Assembly (NCBI GenBank): GCA_002840715.1
Contig: PHBW01000002.1
Location: 124,001-188,000, forward strand
Length of the DNA stretch: 64,000 nucleotides
Source of the DNA: Chloroflexi bacterium HGW-Chloroflexi-4
Lineage (GTDB): Bacteria; Chloroflexota; Anaerolineae; Anaerolineales; Anaerolineaceae
Reading direction: 5' to 3'
Shown in pieces: positions 35,701 to 42,959 of the stretch. How positions within the stretch are numbered: the first letter of the stretch is position 1; each line of letters opens with the position of its first letter. A model generated the notes under the pieces. It worked only from the letters and a program-made list of their open reading frames with translations, was not told the DNA's origin and searched no databases. The position numbers and the translations under genes were made by a program.

Positions 35701-35974
35701 CAACACCACTGATACTTTCTGAGACAGCTTTTTTAACCGTAGTCAAAGCTTGCCGAAGGTTATGCAGCGCTGTTTGCTCTGGAACATCAGGCCAGAAAAT
35801 AGCTGCTAATGTGTTGCGTGCATGCACACGTGGATTTTCAAGAAGAAGATAAGCGAATAACCCCCTGGCTTTTTGTGAGGATATCTCACTAATCACACAA
35901 GAATTAATGCTGATCTCAAATCCACCAAATAATTTTGCATCCAAAATAAGGTCATCAAATTGTGGCTGCTGCAT
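32792..35974 (-). CDS. SARP/AfsR-like regulator: OmpR-type DNA-binding, BTAD, NB-ARC, TPR
   Basis: Large cytoplasmic regulator of 1060 residues. It has an OmpR/SARP-type winged helix (about 12-105, with KARGLFAYLLLENPRVHARNTLAAIFWPD), a bacterial transcriptional activator domain BTAD (about 112-262), an NB-ARC ATPase (about 288-600) with Walker A GPGGSGKT (315-322) and Walker B LLVLDN, and many TPR repeats (about 690-1040, e.g. YALNLGNAGTAYLELMDYPNALNCFGRS-like units). AfsR-type proteins activate genes by binding direct repeats just upstream of a -10. Such repeats lie in the divergent gap, so the 36033-37406 pair is the likely target. The ATG has no clear ribosome site. Confidence 0.92.
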   Translation of the reverse strand: MQQPQFDDLILDAKLFGGFEISINSCVISEISSQKARGLFAYLLLENPRVHARNTLAAIFWPDVPEQTALHNLRQALTTVKKAVSESISGVEIFSSDRDTLGFSEKVVIHVDILDFENKIQTLLDHHNARKSRGFPIIQLKRTMAQITGQMLPLLTLPDSDLFEDWLALKRERIDRFLVLGYSILLKYHEDRCEWLEARKIAEKLITIAPWDEDFHARLIQIYLQAFQPNAALTQYHSAVRYLQNNMDIEPGIILKNALVDIQNNLSTGKIQRTRKVLSVNLPGYATPFVGRNYELEVLENWVSNPKHHVITLTGPGGSGKTRLAAELASTQNALFKDGVFFVSIANCYSVEHIASTILALSKTSIEHTSNSMEELMEWAAHRCALLVLDNVENLNEAALFAKQLTEAAPQIVLLFTSYSFLDLVGEKVFALGGLSTSDGEHSDAVNLFYSHLQVESHPEMNDPVFSTSVVKICDLVEGFPLAIDLAACQTKWIPIDEILVGLQENINSLITQSINLPERHRSIQASFENVWYHLSDQDRLLFARLTLFENPFSVQAALAVCDVDASFLKDFAKRSLLIWDGIDGYRFHRVVKQNVIEFSTTSKQDLQKYKEKHAFWFKQQVLEFFADRKDEKLIIFYENFEKILADIEAGLYWFVQNQKWNEIDELVTPLNVYFENRSYFREGTKLFEKLINSIPEEDTTLICRAKLICRNALFRIRIQQFEGAEDKINFGLETARAAKLFHEEAYCLNALATHALVKKSSSTACVYAEKALELSRKIHDKEEESHSLYNLGYAHVNLGEISEAERNLFLCRDICNEFGNIRRLSKVLNILADIACIRGDYKLALLHYGQALEIGRAMNNLYFESLTLNNAGTAYLELMDYPNALNCFGRSVEICSQIGDREGEAIALSNLGETFAYQKDFENAVLYNEQALTISEEIGSELGILSARAILAEGYRELGDTMAAKNELIQLLTLSLTSESMNFFHRGIVEACRLLMMFGKVDRLVSLLDETIRSEGAEESTRQKAIATRQQLINTSPSSLPMDPKSIHSFLISKLNQIS

Positions 35975-35994
35975 CTTTATGGTTACTTTCTTGT

Positions 35995-36026
35995 TTGACG
36001 ATTCTTTGACGATGTTTATCTATGAT
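35995..36026 (+). promoter_or_regulatory. SARP-like direct-repeat operator and -10
   Basis: TTTGACGAT occurs twice, at 35994-36002 and 36005-36013, period 11. Taken as heptamers TTGACGA (35995-36001 and 36006-36012), they are 4 bases apart, and the second ends 8 bases before a -10 TATGAT (36021-36026). This matches the known geometry of SARP activator sites. There is no consensus -35 at normal spacing, as expected for an activator-dependent promoter. Confidence 0.7.
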
Positions 36027-36032
36027 TTAACC

Positions 36033-36248
36033 ATGATGGAAAACGAAAAATCTGTTGAACCTTTAATGGTAGAGCGCGGCGGTTACCACTCCTTTTTACT
36101 GCGCATTTGGAAACCAAAAGGATTAATTGGTACCAGGTGGTTATTCTCACTCGAAAACCCAATCACGCATGAGCTCATCGGTTTTCAAAATCAATATAAA
36201 TTAATTAAATATTTAACACAAATTATTGAAAAAAAACAAGTGGATTAA
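36033..36248 (+). CDS. Small conserved-looking protein, probably leaderless
   Basis: Protein of 71 residues with no recognised family. Core: GGYHSFLLRIWKP, then TRWLFSLENPITHELIGF and LIKYLTQII, which suggests a small beta sheet ending in a helix. The maximal frame begins at 35907, but the first -10 box is at 36021-36026 and the ATG pair 36033/36036 follows by 6 bases. That leaves no leader and excludes the longer frame, which also runs into the regulator gene. It is the first gene after the SARP-like operator, and a lipoprotein follows 24 bases on. It may be a partner of SARP-type regulators; that is a guess from position. Confidence 0.6.
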   Translation: MMENEKSVEPLMVERGGYHSFLLRIWKPKGLIGTRWLFSLENPITHELIGFQNQYKLIKYLTQIIEKKQVD

Positions 36249-36272
36249 CCCTAACATTCAAGAGGAGAAAAA

Positions 36273-37406
36273 ATGAAACATAAATTGTTATCTTTAACCA
36301 TATTTGTATTGTTTTTATTCTTAATGGGATGTTCAAATCTAACTGCCAAGACCGAAACATTCTTGCCCACAGATTTGCCCGCAAAAGCAGAGACTGAAGC
36401 CCTCGAAATTGTCACGGAGACACCAGAACCAACAGAATTAATAACCGAGGCTGCAAATTCAGAAGAGACGACGGCCATTGTCACCGAAGTTGTCATTGTG
36501 CATGAAAACATACCCGGTATTTCAAAGTATTCATCCAGTGAAAGAATTGATGATTGCAGCACCGGTGAACGGCTTGCGTTAGGCGCAACAACCTTAATCG
36601 GAAAGGCCTGCGATGATTGGAAAAAAGCCAAATTGGAACGTCCGGCGGATGCGCCCAATGGCACCTACTATCCTGCCATCGATATTGTACGCGCCGAAAT
36701 GGGCACAAATCAACTTTGGATGTTTGCCAAGATAAATCTATATAAAGATGCAGTGGGGCAACTGCCGCCAGAATTAAGTCTGGGGTTTGAGATTGATACC
36801 GACCTTGATTCCCGCGGTGATTACCTGATTCTGGTCAGCGGTTTATCTACAACGGAGTGGAGCACTGACGGCGTACAGGTCTGGTGGGACCAAACCAAGG
36901 ATGTTGGAGGAGAAAAACCTCATGTGCCAGATGGACCAGTTGGCGACGGTTATGAAACTTTAGTTTTCGACGCTGGCCAGGGTTTGGATGCCGACCTTGC
37001 CTGGGCGCGCATCAACCCCGAGAATGGCGCCAGCGTGGAATTTGCATTCAAACCAACGCTGTTGCCTGAAAACCAGGTTTTTGTATGGTGGGCATGGGCA
37101 GCTTTGAAAGAGATCTCACCGGTCGATATGGAACTGGTCGACAGCCAAATAGACACAGAATCATGGATGTTAGATAACACCTGCAGCAAAATCTTTAATG
37201 GCAAACCCAATAAAATGATTGTCAACATATGCGAATTTGTAATACCTACTCCTACACCATTGCCAACCAACGCACCATCGAGTTCTTCAGGATCCTCCAA
37301 TCCTTCTGTATGTGTTCCAATAGATTGTCAGGCAGCACACCCCGGTGATCCCCCCGGTTCGTGGGAGTGGAACTCAGCTACCTGCAGTTGCAGCGCAATC
37401 AACTAA
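36273..37406 (+). CDS. Lipoprotein of unknown function
   Basis: Surface lipoprotein of 377 residues. The signal peptide ends LMGC (Cys 20), followed by a Thr/Glu/Pro-rich linker to about residue 80. The mature domain has Trp/Asp-rich beta segments (MFAKINLYKDAVG, LSLGFEIDTDLDSRGDYLILVSG, VQVWWDQTKD, VFVWWAWAALKE) that resemble a carbohydrate-binding or DOMON-like sandwich. The C-terminus has a small Cys-rich tail (VCVPIDCQ, ATCSCSA) after a Ser/Pro linker. GAGGAG precedes the ATG. It is the second gene after the SARP-like promoter and ends at a terminator. Function not known. Confidence 0.75.
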   Translation: MKHKLLSLTIFVLFLFLMGCSNLTAKTETFLPTDLPAKAETEALEIVTETPEPTELITEAANSEETTAIVTEVVIVHENIPGISKYSSSERIDDCSTGERLALGATTLIGKACDDWKKAKLERPADAPNGTYYPAIDIVRAEMGTNQLWMFAKINLYKDAVGQLPPELSLGFEIDTDLDSRGDYLILVSGLSTTEWSTDGVQVWWDQTKDVGGEKPHVPDGPVGDGYETLVFDAGQGLDADLAWARINPENGASVEFAFKPTLLPENQVFVWWAWAALKEISPVDMELVDSQIDTESWMLDNTCSKIFNGKPNKMIVNICEFVIPTPTPLPTNAPSSSSGSSNPSVCVPIDCQAAHPGDPPGSWEWNSATCSCSAIN

Positions 37407-37430
37407 TAAGAATTGACAAGAAATTTCTTC

Positions 37431-37467
37431 AAATGGACTTGTTGTAAGAACAAACAGGTCCATTTTT
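37431..37467 (+). terminator. Terminator after the lipoprotein gene
   Basis: AAATGGAC pairs with GTCCATTT, with an inner TTGTT/AACAA stem, followed by a short T-run. It begins 24 bases after the stop. Confidence 0.75.
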
Positions 37468-37538
37468 GTGTTTGGGTAAGGTGACTATTTTTTTTTGAGG
37501 TTAAAATAAGTAATAATCTTGTATCAAATGAGGTTCTT

Positions 37539-38267
37539 ATGTTTTTCCTGCTCGGCATCGACGACACCGATTCCCCTGCCATGGAGGATGCACCCAACTC
37601 AACTCAAGACACTGCCGCGCTTGCGCTGGTGCTCGGGCAAAAAATGGAATCGCTGGGTCTGGCAAAACTGCTAAATATTTCCTGTCATGAACTGTTTCAG
37701 AACCCTTCGATTGCGCATACCAACAGCAACACAGCATATTGCCTGTTGTTGGATAGCGATCCGCAAAAGATGCGCGAAATTGATATGACCACCCGCCTGA
37801 CCCTTCGAGGCCAAAGTGCCGCAACAGCCAACCCAGGGTATGCATTGGCATCATGGAATCAAATCGATCCTGAAGTGGTTGTTTGGGGTCAGAGAGCCAA
37901 AATTTCGATTTTGCAGCGAATGGATGCAATAAGCCTGGCTAGACGCAGTGGAATTGCGATTGCTGGCATTTCAGGCAGCGGCATTGGCGTGATCGGCGCC
38001 CTATCAGCAATTGGGCTGCGTTATGACGGCAACGATGGCTACATCAATTGGATGCCTGGATTGGATAGGCTGGCCGGCATCCACACTCAAATCGAAATAA
38101 ACCACTTCATCCAATTTGCAAGCATCGAAACTGAACATCAAAAGCGACCGGCATTGGATGATCGCATACTATTTAATGCCAATACCAAGCCCATACTTAA
38201 AAATGGGCGGATTATTGTAAAGGTGTATCCCGCTGACAATAAGCAAACATACCATTGGCAATCTTAA
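37539..38267 (+). CDS. TiaS N-terminal-domain-like protein (GIDDTDS motif)
   Basis: Protein of 242 residues. It opens with LLGIDDTDSP (4-13), the signature of the archaeal tRNA-Ile2 agmatinyltransferase TiaS N-terminal kinase-like domain, and NTAYCLLL (about 67-74) matches the position of its next conserved strand. TiaS is about 420 residues; the zinc-ribbon and OB-like parts are absent here. Bacteria modify this tRNA with lysidine (TilS), so a second role is likely. Later features are a Gly-rich turn (GISGSGIGVIGALSAIGLRY, about 147-166). GAGG precedes the ATG by 5 bases. It is a single gene. The motif match is from memory; function is unknown. Confidence 0.65.
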   Translation: MFFLLGIDDTDSPAMEDAPNSTQDTAALALVLGQKMESLGLAKLLNISCHELFQNPSIAHTNSNTAYCLLLDSDPQKMREIDMTTRLTLRGQSAATANPGYALASWNQIDPEVVVWGQRAKISILQRMDAISLARRSGIAIAGISGSGIGVIGALSAIGLRYDGNDGYINWMPGLDRLAGIHTQIEINHFIQFASIETEHQKRPALDDRILFNANTKPILKNGRIIVKVYPADNKQTYHWQS

Positions 38268-38407
38268 ATTTTTTTGGTTTTCTCATCATTAATACTTAAA
38301 ATTTTTTTTCCTTTTCTTAAATAAATTGCAAGGTCAATGTAAAGTCAATTCTGGTATAAACAGTGCTAATATCAAAAAGTTGACCCGCTATATTTAAGGA
38401 GGTTTGT

Positions 38408-39124
38408 ATGAAAATAAGCATTTCTAAAATAACATTAATTTCTCTGCTGCTCATCATCATGCTAGTGGCTTTGCCTACATCAGTTTTTGCTTTCAATGGA
38501 GAGTGGAATACAGGAACCGTTGTTACCGTTGACTACAAGGCTAATCCTGCTCCATCCTGGCTTCAAATCTTTTCGGACGGGGTAAAAATTGATGCGGCTG
38601 CAACCTTATGTTACCCATTCCCCCAGGCTCTTGACAACTGGAAAGGCAATATCTACCGTTTGGTGGACCATACATGGGTAAAATTAACAACCACCACCAA
38701 ATGGATGCCTGATACTGAAGGTTCTTATAACGCCTGTGCGAGTGCCCCTGCTGCCGGAACCTACGTTTTGATGGGTTATTATCACAATCCATTTGCGCCA
38801 ACCCAGGCACCAAAAATTAATCTGTCACAGGGCTGGAACACTGGCGTATCTGTCGATATTGATCCTGAAAGAACCCCTGGACCGGAATGGCTGCAATTGT
38901 TCTTCACCGGCGTCAAGGCTGACAAAGACACCAAGATCTGCCACCCCTTCCCGGCTGGGCCATTTGGTTGGACAGCAGAAATTCGCCAGTTGAAAAATGG
39001 TTTATGGGTTAAACTCCCCACAACCGCGGGATATATAGGCACTTCAAATGATAATGTCTACACAGCCTGCGCCACGACCACTGAAGCTGGCACATTTGCC
39101 CTCTTCGGTTTCTGGACCAGATAA
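38408..39124 (+). CDS. Secreted protein with two copies of an unrecognised ~95-residue domain
   Basis: Exported protein of 238 residues; the signal peptide ends VFAF near residue 29. Two tandem repeats (about 33-125 and 138-238) share the pattern PxWLQxFxxGVK, C(Y/H)PFP, a basic/aromatic strand with WVKLTT or WVKLPT, then YxACAxxxxAGT(Y/F). Each repeat has two Cys that could form a disulfide. The same double domain makes up the protein at 54977, so this is a paralogous family. I do not recognise it. AAGGAGG lies 5 bases before the ATG. It stands alone and ends at a bidirectional terminator. Confidence 0.75.
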   Translation: MKISISKITLISLLLIIMLVALPTSVFAFNGEWNTGTVVTVDYKANPAPSWLQIFSDGVKIDAAATLCYPFPQALDNWKGNIYRLVDHTWVKLTTTTKWMPDTEGSYNACASAPAAGTYVLMGYYHNPFAPTQAPKINLSQGWNTGVSVDIDPERTPGPEWLQLFFTGVKADKDTKICHPFPAGPFGWTAEIRQLKNGLWVKLPTTAGYIGTSNDNVYTACATTTEAGTFALFGFWTR

Positions 39125-39140
39125 ATCATATAATCAAACT

Positions 39141-39172
39141 AAAAAAGTCCACCTTCTGCGGTGGACTTTTTT
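39141..39172. terminator. Bidirectional terminator
   Basis: AAAAAAGTCCACC and GGTGGACTTTTTT form a 13-bp stem with a 6-base loop, with A and T runs on either side. It serves both the secreted-protein gene and the convergent methyltransferase. Confidence 0.9.
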
Positions 39173-39173
39173 A

Positions 39174-39989
39174 TTACATTTTTGTTGCCTTCAATGAAAA
39201 CATCAGCGGGATGGGCTGCTCGCCATCAGGAAAATTGTAAATTCCATGTCCATCATGGACGAGAAACGGCAACTGCTGGTAAACACTGAACGGAAATTCA
39301 TGCAGGAATTCAATTTGCAGACCATTATCTATAAGGCTGGTGATAATTTCAGCCAGAGTATGATTCCATCCTATTTCTTCTTTGGCCTGGATTTTCGCAT
39401 CTTTATCGGCATACGAACCTTCAACATCAAAATGCAACGCTTCTTTTTCAAAATAAGGGTAGCGATATTTTAAATCAGGTGCATAATCGTCAAAGACCAT
39501 GGCAAAGGGGTGAAATTCTGCAATGTAAAAGAAACCACCTGGTTTAACATAAGAAGCAGCAATTTTCGCCCAACGCGGAATATCGGGCAGCCAGGCTAAA
39601 ACCCCATAAGAAGTGAAGACTATATCATACTGACCCAAAAGGTTGTTGGGCAGATCATAAAGATTGGAACAAATGAAACGGGCATCCAGGTTGCAGCGTG
39701 CTGCCAGTTGATTGGCTTGTTCAATGGCTGATTCTGAAAAATCCATGCCTGTCACATGGGCACCCAGTCTTGCCCAACTGAGTGTATCTTTCCCAAAATG
39801 ACATTGCAAATGGAGCAGGTTTTTACCTTCAACATCACCCACTTCTCCAATTTCAAGCGCATTCAATGAGTTTTCTCCAGCCAAAAACTGTTCCACTCGA
39901 TAAAAAACTGAGTTGACATGCACGGGAACCCATTCTTCCCACAATCTTCGATTACTTTCCATGTAATTTTGATTAAGATCATCAGACAT
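39174..39989 (-). CDS. Class I SAM-dependent methyltransferase
   Basis: Protein of 271 residues. The ATG at 39989 is preferred because GGAGGG lies 9 bases before it; the maximal frame begins at 40055. Motif I is LLHLQCHFGKDTLSWARLG, motif II VTGMDFSESAIEQA, and the motif IV region is YDIVFTSYGVLAWLPD. These fit the Methyltransf_25/11 group (UbiE-like fold), which uses S-adenosylmethionine. The acceptor is unknown. The ribosome site is held in a hairpin (see 39996-40020). It lies downstream of hsp20 on the same strand, but a hairpin separates them. Confidence 0.88.
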   Translation of the reverse strand: MSDDLNQNYMESNRRLWEEWVPVHVNSVFYRVEQFLAGENSLNALEIGEVGDVEGKNLLHLQCHFGKDTLSWARLGAHVTGMDFSESAIEQANQLAARCNLDARFICSNLYDLPNNLLGQYDIVFTSYGVLAWLPDIPRWAKIAASYVKPGGFFYIAEFHPFAMVFDDYAPDLKYRYPYFEKEALHFDVEGSYADKDAKIQAKEEIGWNHTLAEIITSLIDNGLQIEFLHEFPFSVYQQLPFLVHDGHGIYNFPDGEQPIPLMFSLKATKM

Positions 39990-39995
39990 AAAAAT

Positions 39996-40020
39996 AATCC
40001 CTCCGCGTAATGGAGGGATT
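39996..40020 (-). promoter_or_regulatory. Hairpin that hides the methyltransferase ribosome site
   Basis: AATCCCTCC and GGAGGGATT are exact complements around a 7-base loop. In the minus-strand RNA the second arm contains the GGAGGG Shine-Dalgarno of the methyltransferase, so translation would need this stem to open. Confidence 0.5.
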
Positions 40021-40037
40021 TTACCATTCTTAATTAA

Positions 40038-40072
40038 CGGGCGGTATGGGTTCAATATCCCTTTACCGCCCG
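40038..40072 (-). terminator. Hairpin after hsp20
   Basis: CGGGCGGTA pairs with TACCGCCCG; GGG/CCC can pair within the loop. It is 19 bases past the hsp20 stop on the minus strand, followed by TTAATTAAG, so it is a weak terminator or attenuator before the methyltransferase. Confidence 0.55.
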
Positions 40073-40090
40073 GGATGGTTAACCAACTGG

Positions 40091-40594
40091 TTAACTCGAT
40101 TTAATCTCGATCTTGTGTGTTTGTTTGGCTGCTGCCGGTGTTTTGGGCAGGGTGATGTTAAGCACACCGTTTCTAAATTTCGCTTCAACCTTTTCTTGCT
40201 GAATCTCGCTTATCAACGGTATCACCCTTTGGAATGATCCATAAGACCTTTCAACCCGATGGAAGTTTTTGCCTTTTTCTTCAACATCGTTTTTCTTTTC
40301 ACCGCTGATGATCAAAGAATCATTCTCCAAAGTAAGTTGAATGTCTTTCTCTTCCATGCCTGGAAGTTCTGCAGTCACCATCATGGCTGATTCGGTTTCG
40401 CTCACATCAATGCGGGGCATAAAATCAGTCACACTGCGCAAGGTTGGCACTGACAGCAAGGTGAAGGGATCATTGAAGAACTGGTCGAACATGCGGTTCA
40501 TCTCGTTCTGGATCGCCATCACGGGGCTATCGTTTTCGCGCCGGGTTGGCATTGTATTGCCGCGGCGCCGTAAAGGAAGAATACTACTGTTCAT
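40091..40594 (-). CDS. Hsp20 / alpha-crystallin small heat-shock protein
   Basis: ATP-independent chaperone of 167 residues that binds unfolding proteins in the cytoplasm. A basic N-terminal arm (LPLRRRG) and a helical segment (MAIQNEMNRMFDQFF) precede the alpha-crystallin domain (about 50-150), with PRIDVSETESAMMVTAELPGM, and the late motif FRNGVLNITLPKTP (A-x-x-x-n-G-v-L pattern). The C-terminal tail is short, and an exact IxI motif is not obvious. AAGGAGG lies 5 bases before the ATG. No CIRCE element is seen upstream, so HrcA control is unlikely. Confidence 0.96.
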   Translation of the reverse strand: MNSSILPLRRRGNTMPTRRENDSPVMAIQNEMNRMFDQFFNDPFTLLSVPTLRSVTDFMPRIDVSETESAMMVTAELPGMEEKDIQLTLENDSLIISGEKKNDVEEKGKNFHRVERSYGSFQRVIPLISEIQQEKVEAKFRNGVLNITLPKTPAAAKQTHKIEIKSS

Positions 40595-40686
40595 ATCGAC
40601 CTCCTTATGGTCACCTGAGATATTGGATACTTTATTTATAAATAAGAATAATTAAAAAAATGAATGAGAAATATCAGAAGAATGTT

Positions 40687-40732
40687 AAAAAAGGATCTTC
40701 CACTGGTTGAGGGGGGCAACCAGCAGAAGATC
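40687..40732 (-). terminator. Terminator after the acyl-CoA synthetase gene
   Basis: GATCTTC...CTGGTTG pairs with CAACCAG...GAAGATC with a CA/CA internal loop and a G-rich apex. On the minus strand it is followed by TTTTTT. It is about 65 bases past the stop of the 40797 gene. Confidence 0.85.
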
Positions 40733-40796
40733 AACATTATTATAGCAAATTTTTTACAATCAGATATTAAATTGTTAGGAAATCTGCATAATTTGA

Positions 40797-42893
40797 TTAA
40801 CTCAAAATAATGCGGCAATCAAGAACAAGCGCTCCTTCACCTCGAGAATGAACCAAAAGTGGATTGACCTCAACCTCGGCTATTTCAGGGAAGTCTAAAG
40901 CCAGTTGCCCCAGCCGTTGGATGCAAGAAACCACGGCATCCAGGTCTGAATCCGGCGAACCGCGGAACCCTTTTAGCAGTTTACCTGCAGCAGTTTCGCT
41001 GATCATTTGAAGCGTCTCTTTTTCGCTAATGGGAGCAACTCTAAAAGAGACATCTTTAAACAACTCAACATACACCCCGCCCAATCCAAACATCAACAGG
41101 GGACCAAAGCCGGCATCCCGACGCATGCCAACAATAACTTCCTGTCCGCCGCCTGCCATTTGCTCGATCAGCACACCTTCGAGTTTGGCTTCAGGCATCT
41201 TTCGGCCAATTTCGATGAACATACGTTCATAGGCTGACATGACTTCGGTTTCGTTTTGCAGGTTCAGATAAATACCACCAACATCCGATTTGTGCAAAAT
41301 CTGCGGAGAAACTATTTTCATAACCACAGGAAAACCAATTTCATCTGCCAGTTTGGCTGCCGCCACAGGATTGGATGCCAGGCCGCCTTTGATCATTGGA
41401 ATGCCGTACGCTGCCAATATTGGCCTGGCCTCGGCTTCACCAAAGACTTTTGACGCACCTGGTGCCCGTAATATTTTTTCCACAAAAGCTCGATCCACAT
41501 TTTTCAGCGGCTTTGCCACTTCAATTTTTTGGCCGCGCCAATCGGCATAATCCAACATGGCTATTAATACTCTGCCCAATGATTCAGGGTGAACAAACAT
41601 TGGCATGCGGTTGCCCTGAAGAACCAATCTGGCTTCAGTGACCGAAATATCGCCCATGATGCAAGAAAGCACTGGTCTTGTCGAACCGCGTGAAGCATCC
41701 ACAATCGCTTGAGCGACACCCGCCGGATTGACCAATGATTGCGGCACGAGAATGGGTATGACAATATCCACATTTTTATCTGAAATTAGCTGCTTTATTG
41801 CCATTGCATAATCAGCTGGTTCAGCACCGCCCAGCATATCCACGGGGTTGCCAACCTGTGCTGCCGGGTTCAGATGCTGGCGCAGCACCTCTCGCGTGTC
41901 AGGTTCAAGGTCTTCCAAATGAATGCCGTAGACTGAAAGTGAATCCGAAGCAAGGGCGGCAGGTCCGCCGGCGTTGGTGAGGATGACTGCCCGTTTGCCA
42001 GCAGGCAGGGGTTGAAAATCCAAACACATTGAGACATCAAAAAGCTCGGCGACCGTGCTTACTTCAATCACACCTGCTTGTTTAAAAGCTGCCTGATAAG
42101 CAGAATAAGAACCGGCCAATGAACCAGTATGAGATGAAACCGCCCTGGCGCCGGCGCTGGTGCGTCCGGCTTTGAGCAGCACAATTGGTTTTTTACGCGA
42201 GACTTCGCGTGCGACTTCAAGAAAACGGCGGCCATCGCGAATTTGTTCAACATAAGCAGCAATAACAGTTGTGTTGGGATCATCGCCAAGATATTCGATA
42301 ATATCCGTTTCTGTGACATCCGCCTCGTTGCCAAGACTGAGAAAATGCGAAAAACCAACTTTTTTACCCTGCACCAGATCCACCACACCGCCGCACACTG
42401 CGCCTGATTGAGAGAGAAAACCAATGCCGCCCACATCTGGCAAACCACTGATGAAGGTTGTATTCAATCCATTATGCAGGTTGACCAGACCGACGCAATT
42501 GGGGCCGATCAAGCGCATGCCATAATCTGCGGCAATTTTCAAACATTGTGCTTCGAGTTCCTGGCCACCTGAACCGGTTTCTTTGAAACCGCCGCTGATG
42601 ATCACAACAGCCTTGATTCCGCGTTTGCCGCAAGCTTCAAGTGCTTGAGGTGTGGCAGGCGCTGGCAGAATGATGATCGCCAGATCTACAGGGTCGGGAA
42701 CAGAGGCAACATCTGCAAAACATTTGTGTTCCAGAATTTCTTCTGACCCGGGGTTAACGGGATATATTCCGCCTTTGTAGTTGTAATCAATGAGGTTCTT
42801 GAGAATACCAAAACTGAGCTTGCGCGGATTGGATGAAGCCCCAATTACGGCAACACCGGTGGCTTCAAAAAATGGACGCAGGGAAGAGGGCAT
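40797..42893 (-). CDS. ADP-forming acetate/acyl-CoA synthetase, fused alpha-beta
   Basis: Cytoplasmic enzyme of 698 residues that interconverts acyl-CoA + ADP + phosphate with acid + CoA + ATP, giving ATP in fermentation. The ATG at 42893 has AAGGA 7 bases before it; the maximal frame begins at a GTG 15 bases earlier. The CoA-binding domain (about 10-130, VAVIGASSNPRKLSFGILKNL) is followed by succinyl-CoA ligase-like domains, where SSHTGSLAGS (about 250-259) carries the phosphorylated His. The C-terminal ATP-grasp part (about 470-698) has GGIYLNL and MFGLGGVYVELFKDVSFR. Fusion order is alpha then beta, as in many bacterial and Entamoeba enzymes. Its substrate range cannot be told. Confidence 0.93.
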   Translation of the reverse strand: MPSSLRPFFEATGVAVIGASSNPRKLSFGILKNLIDYNYKGGIYPVNPGSEEILEHKCFADVASVPDPVDLAIIILPAPATPQALEACGKRGIKAVVIISGGFKETGSGGQELEAQCLKIAADYGMRLIGPNCVGLVNLHNGLNTTFISGLPDVGGIGFLSQSGAVCGGVVDLVQGKKVGFSHFLSLGNEADVTETDIIEYLGDDPNTTVIAAYVEQIRDGRRFLEVAREVSRKKPIVLLKAGRTSAGARAVSSHTGSLAGSYSAYQAAFKQAGVIEVSTVAELFDVSMCLDFQPLPAGKRAVILTNAGGPAALASDSLSVYGIHLEDLEPDTREVLRQHLNPAAQVGNPVDMLGGAEPADYAMAIKQLISDKNVDIVIPILVPQSLVNPAGVAQAIVDASRGSTRPVLSCIMGDISVTEARLVLQGNRMPMFVHPESLGRVLIAMLDYADWRGQKIEVAKPLKNVDRAFVEKILRAPGASKVFGEAEARPILAAYGIPMIKGGLASNPVAAAKLADEIGFPVVMKIVSPQILHKSDVGGIYLNLQNETEVMSAYERMFIEIGRKMPEAKLEGVLIEQMAGGGQEVIVGMRRDAGFGPLLMFGLGGVYVELFKDVSFRVAPISEKETLQMISETAAGKLLKGFRGSPDSDLDAVVSCIQRLGQLALDFPEIAEVEVNPLLVHSRGEGALVLDCRIILS

Positions 42894-42959
42894 GGAATGT
42901 CCTTTCACGAACAGAATGGGATGTATTCAGATTGATTATAACAAGATGAATCAATGCGG

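Noticed and set aside
35907-36032. N-terminal extension of the small SARP-linked protein
   Set aside because: The extension overlaps the regulator gene, has an unlikely sequence, and lies upstream of the -10 box at 36021.
40595-40686. CIRCE element upstream of hsp20
   Set aside because: No TTAGCACTC-N9-GAGTGCTAA or near match is present.
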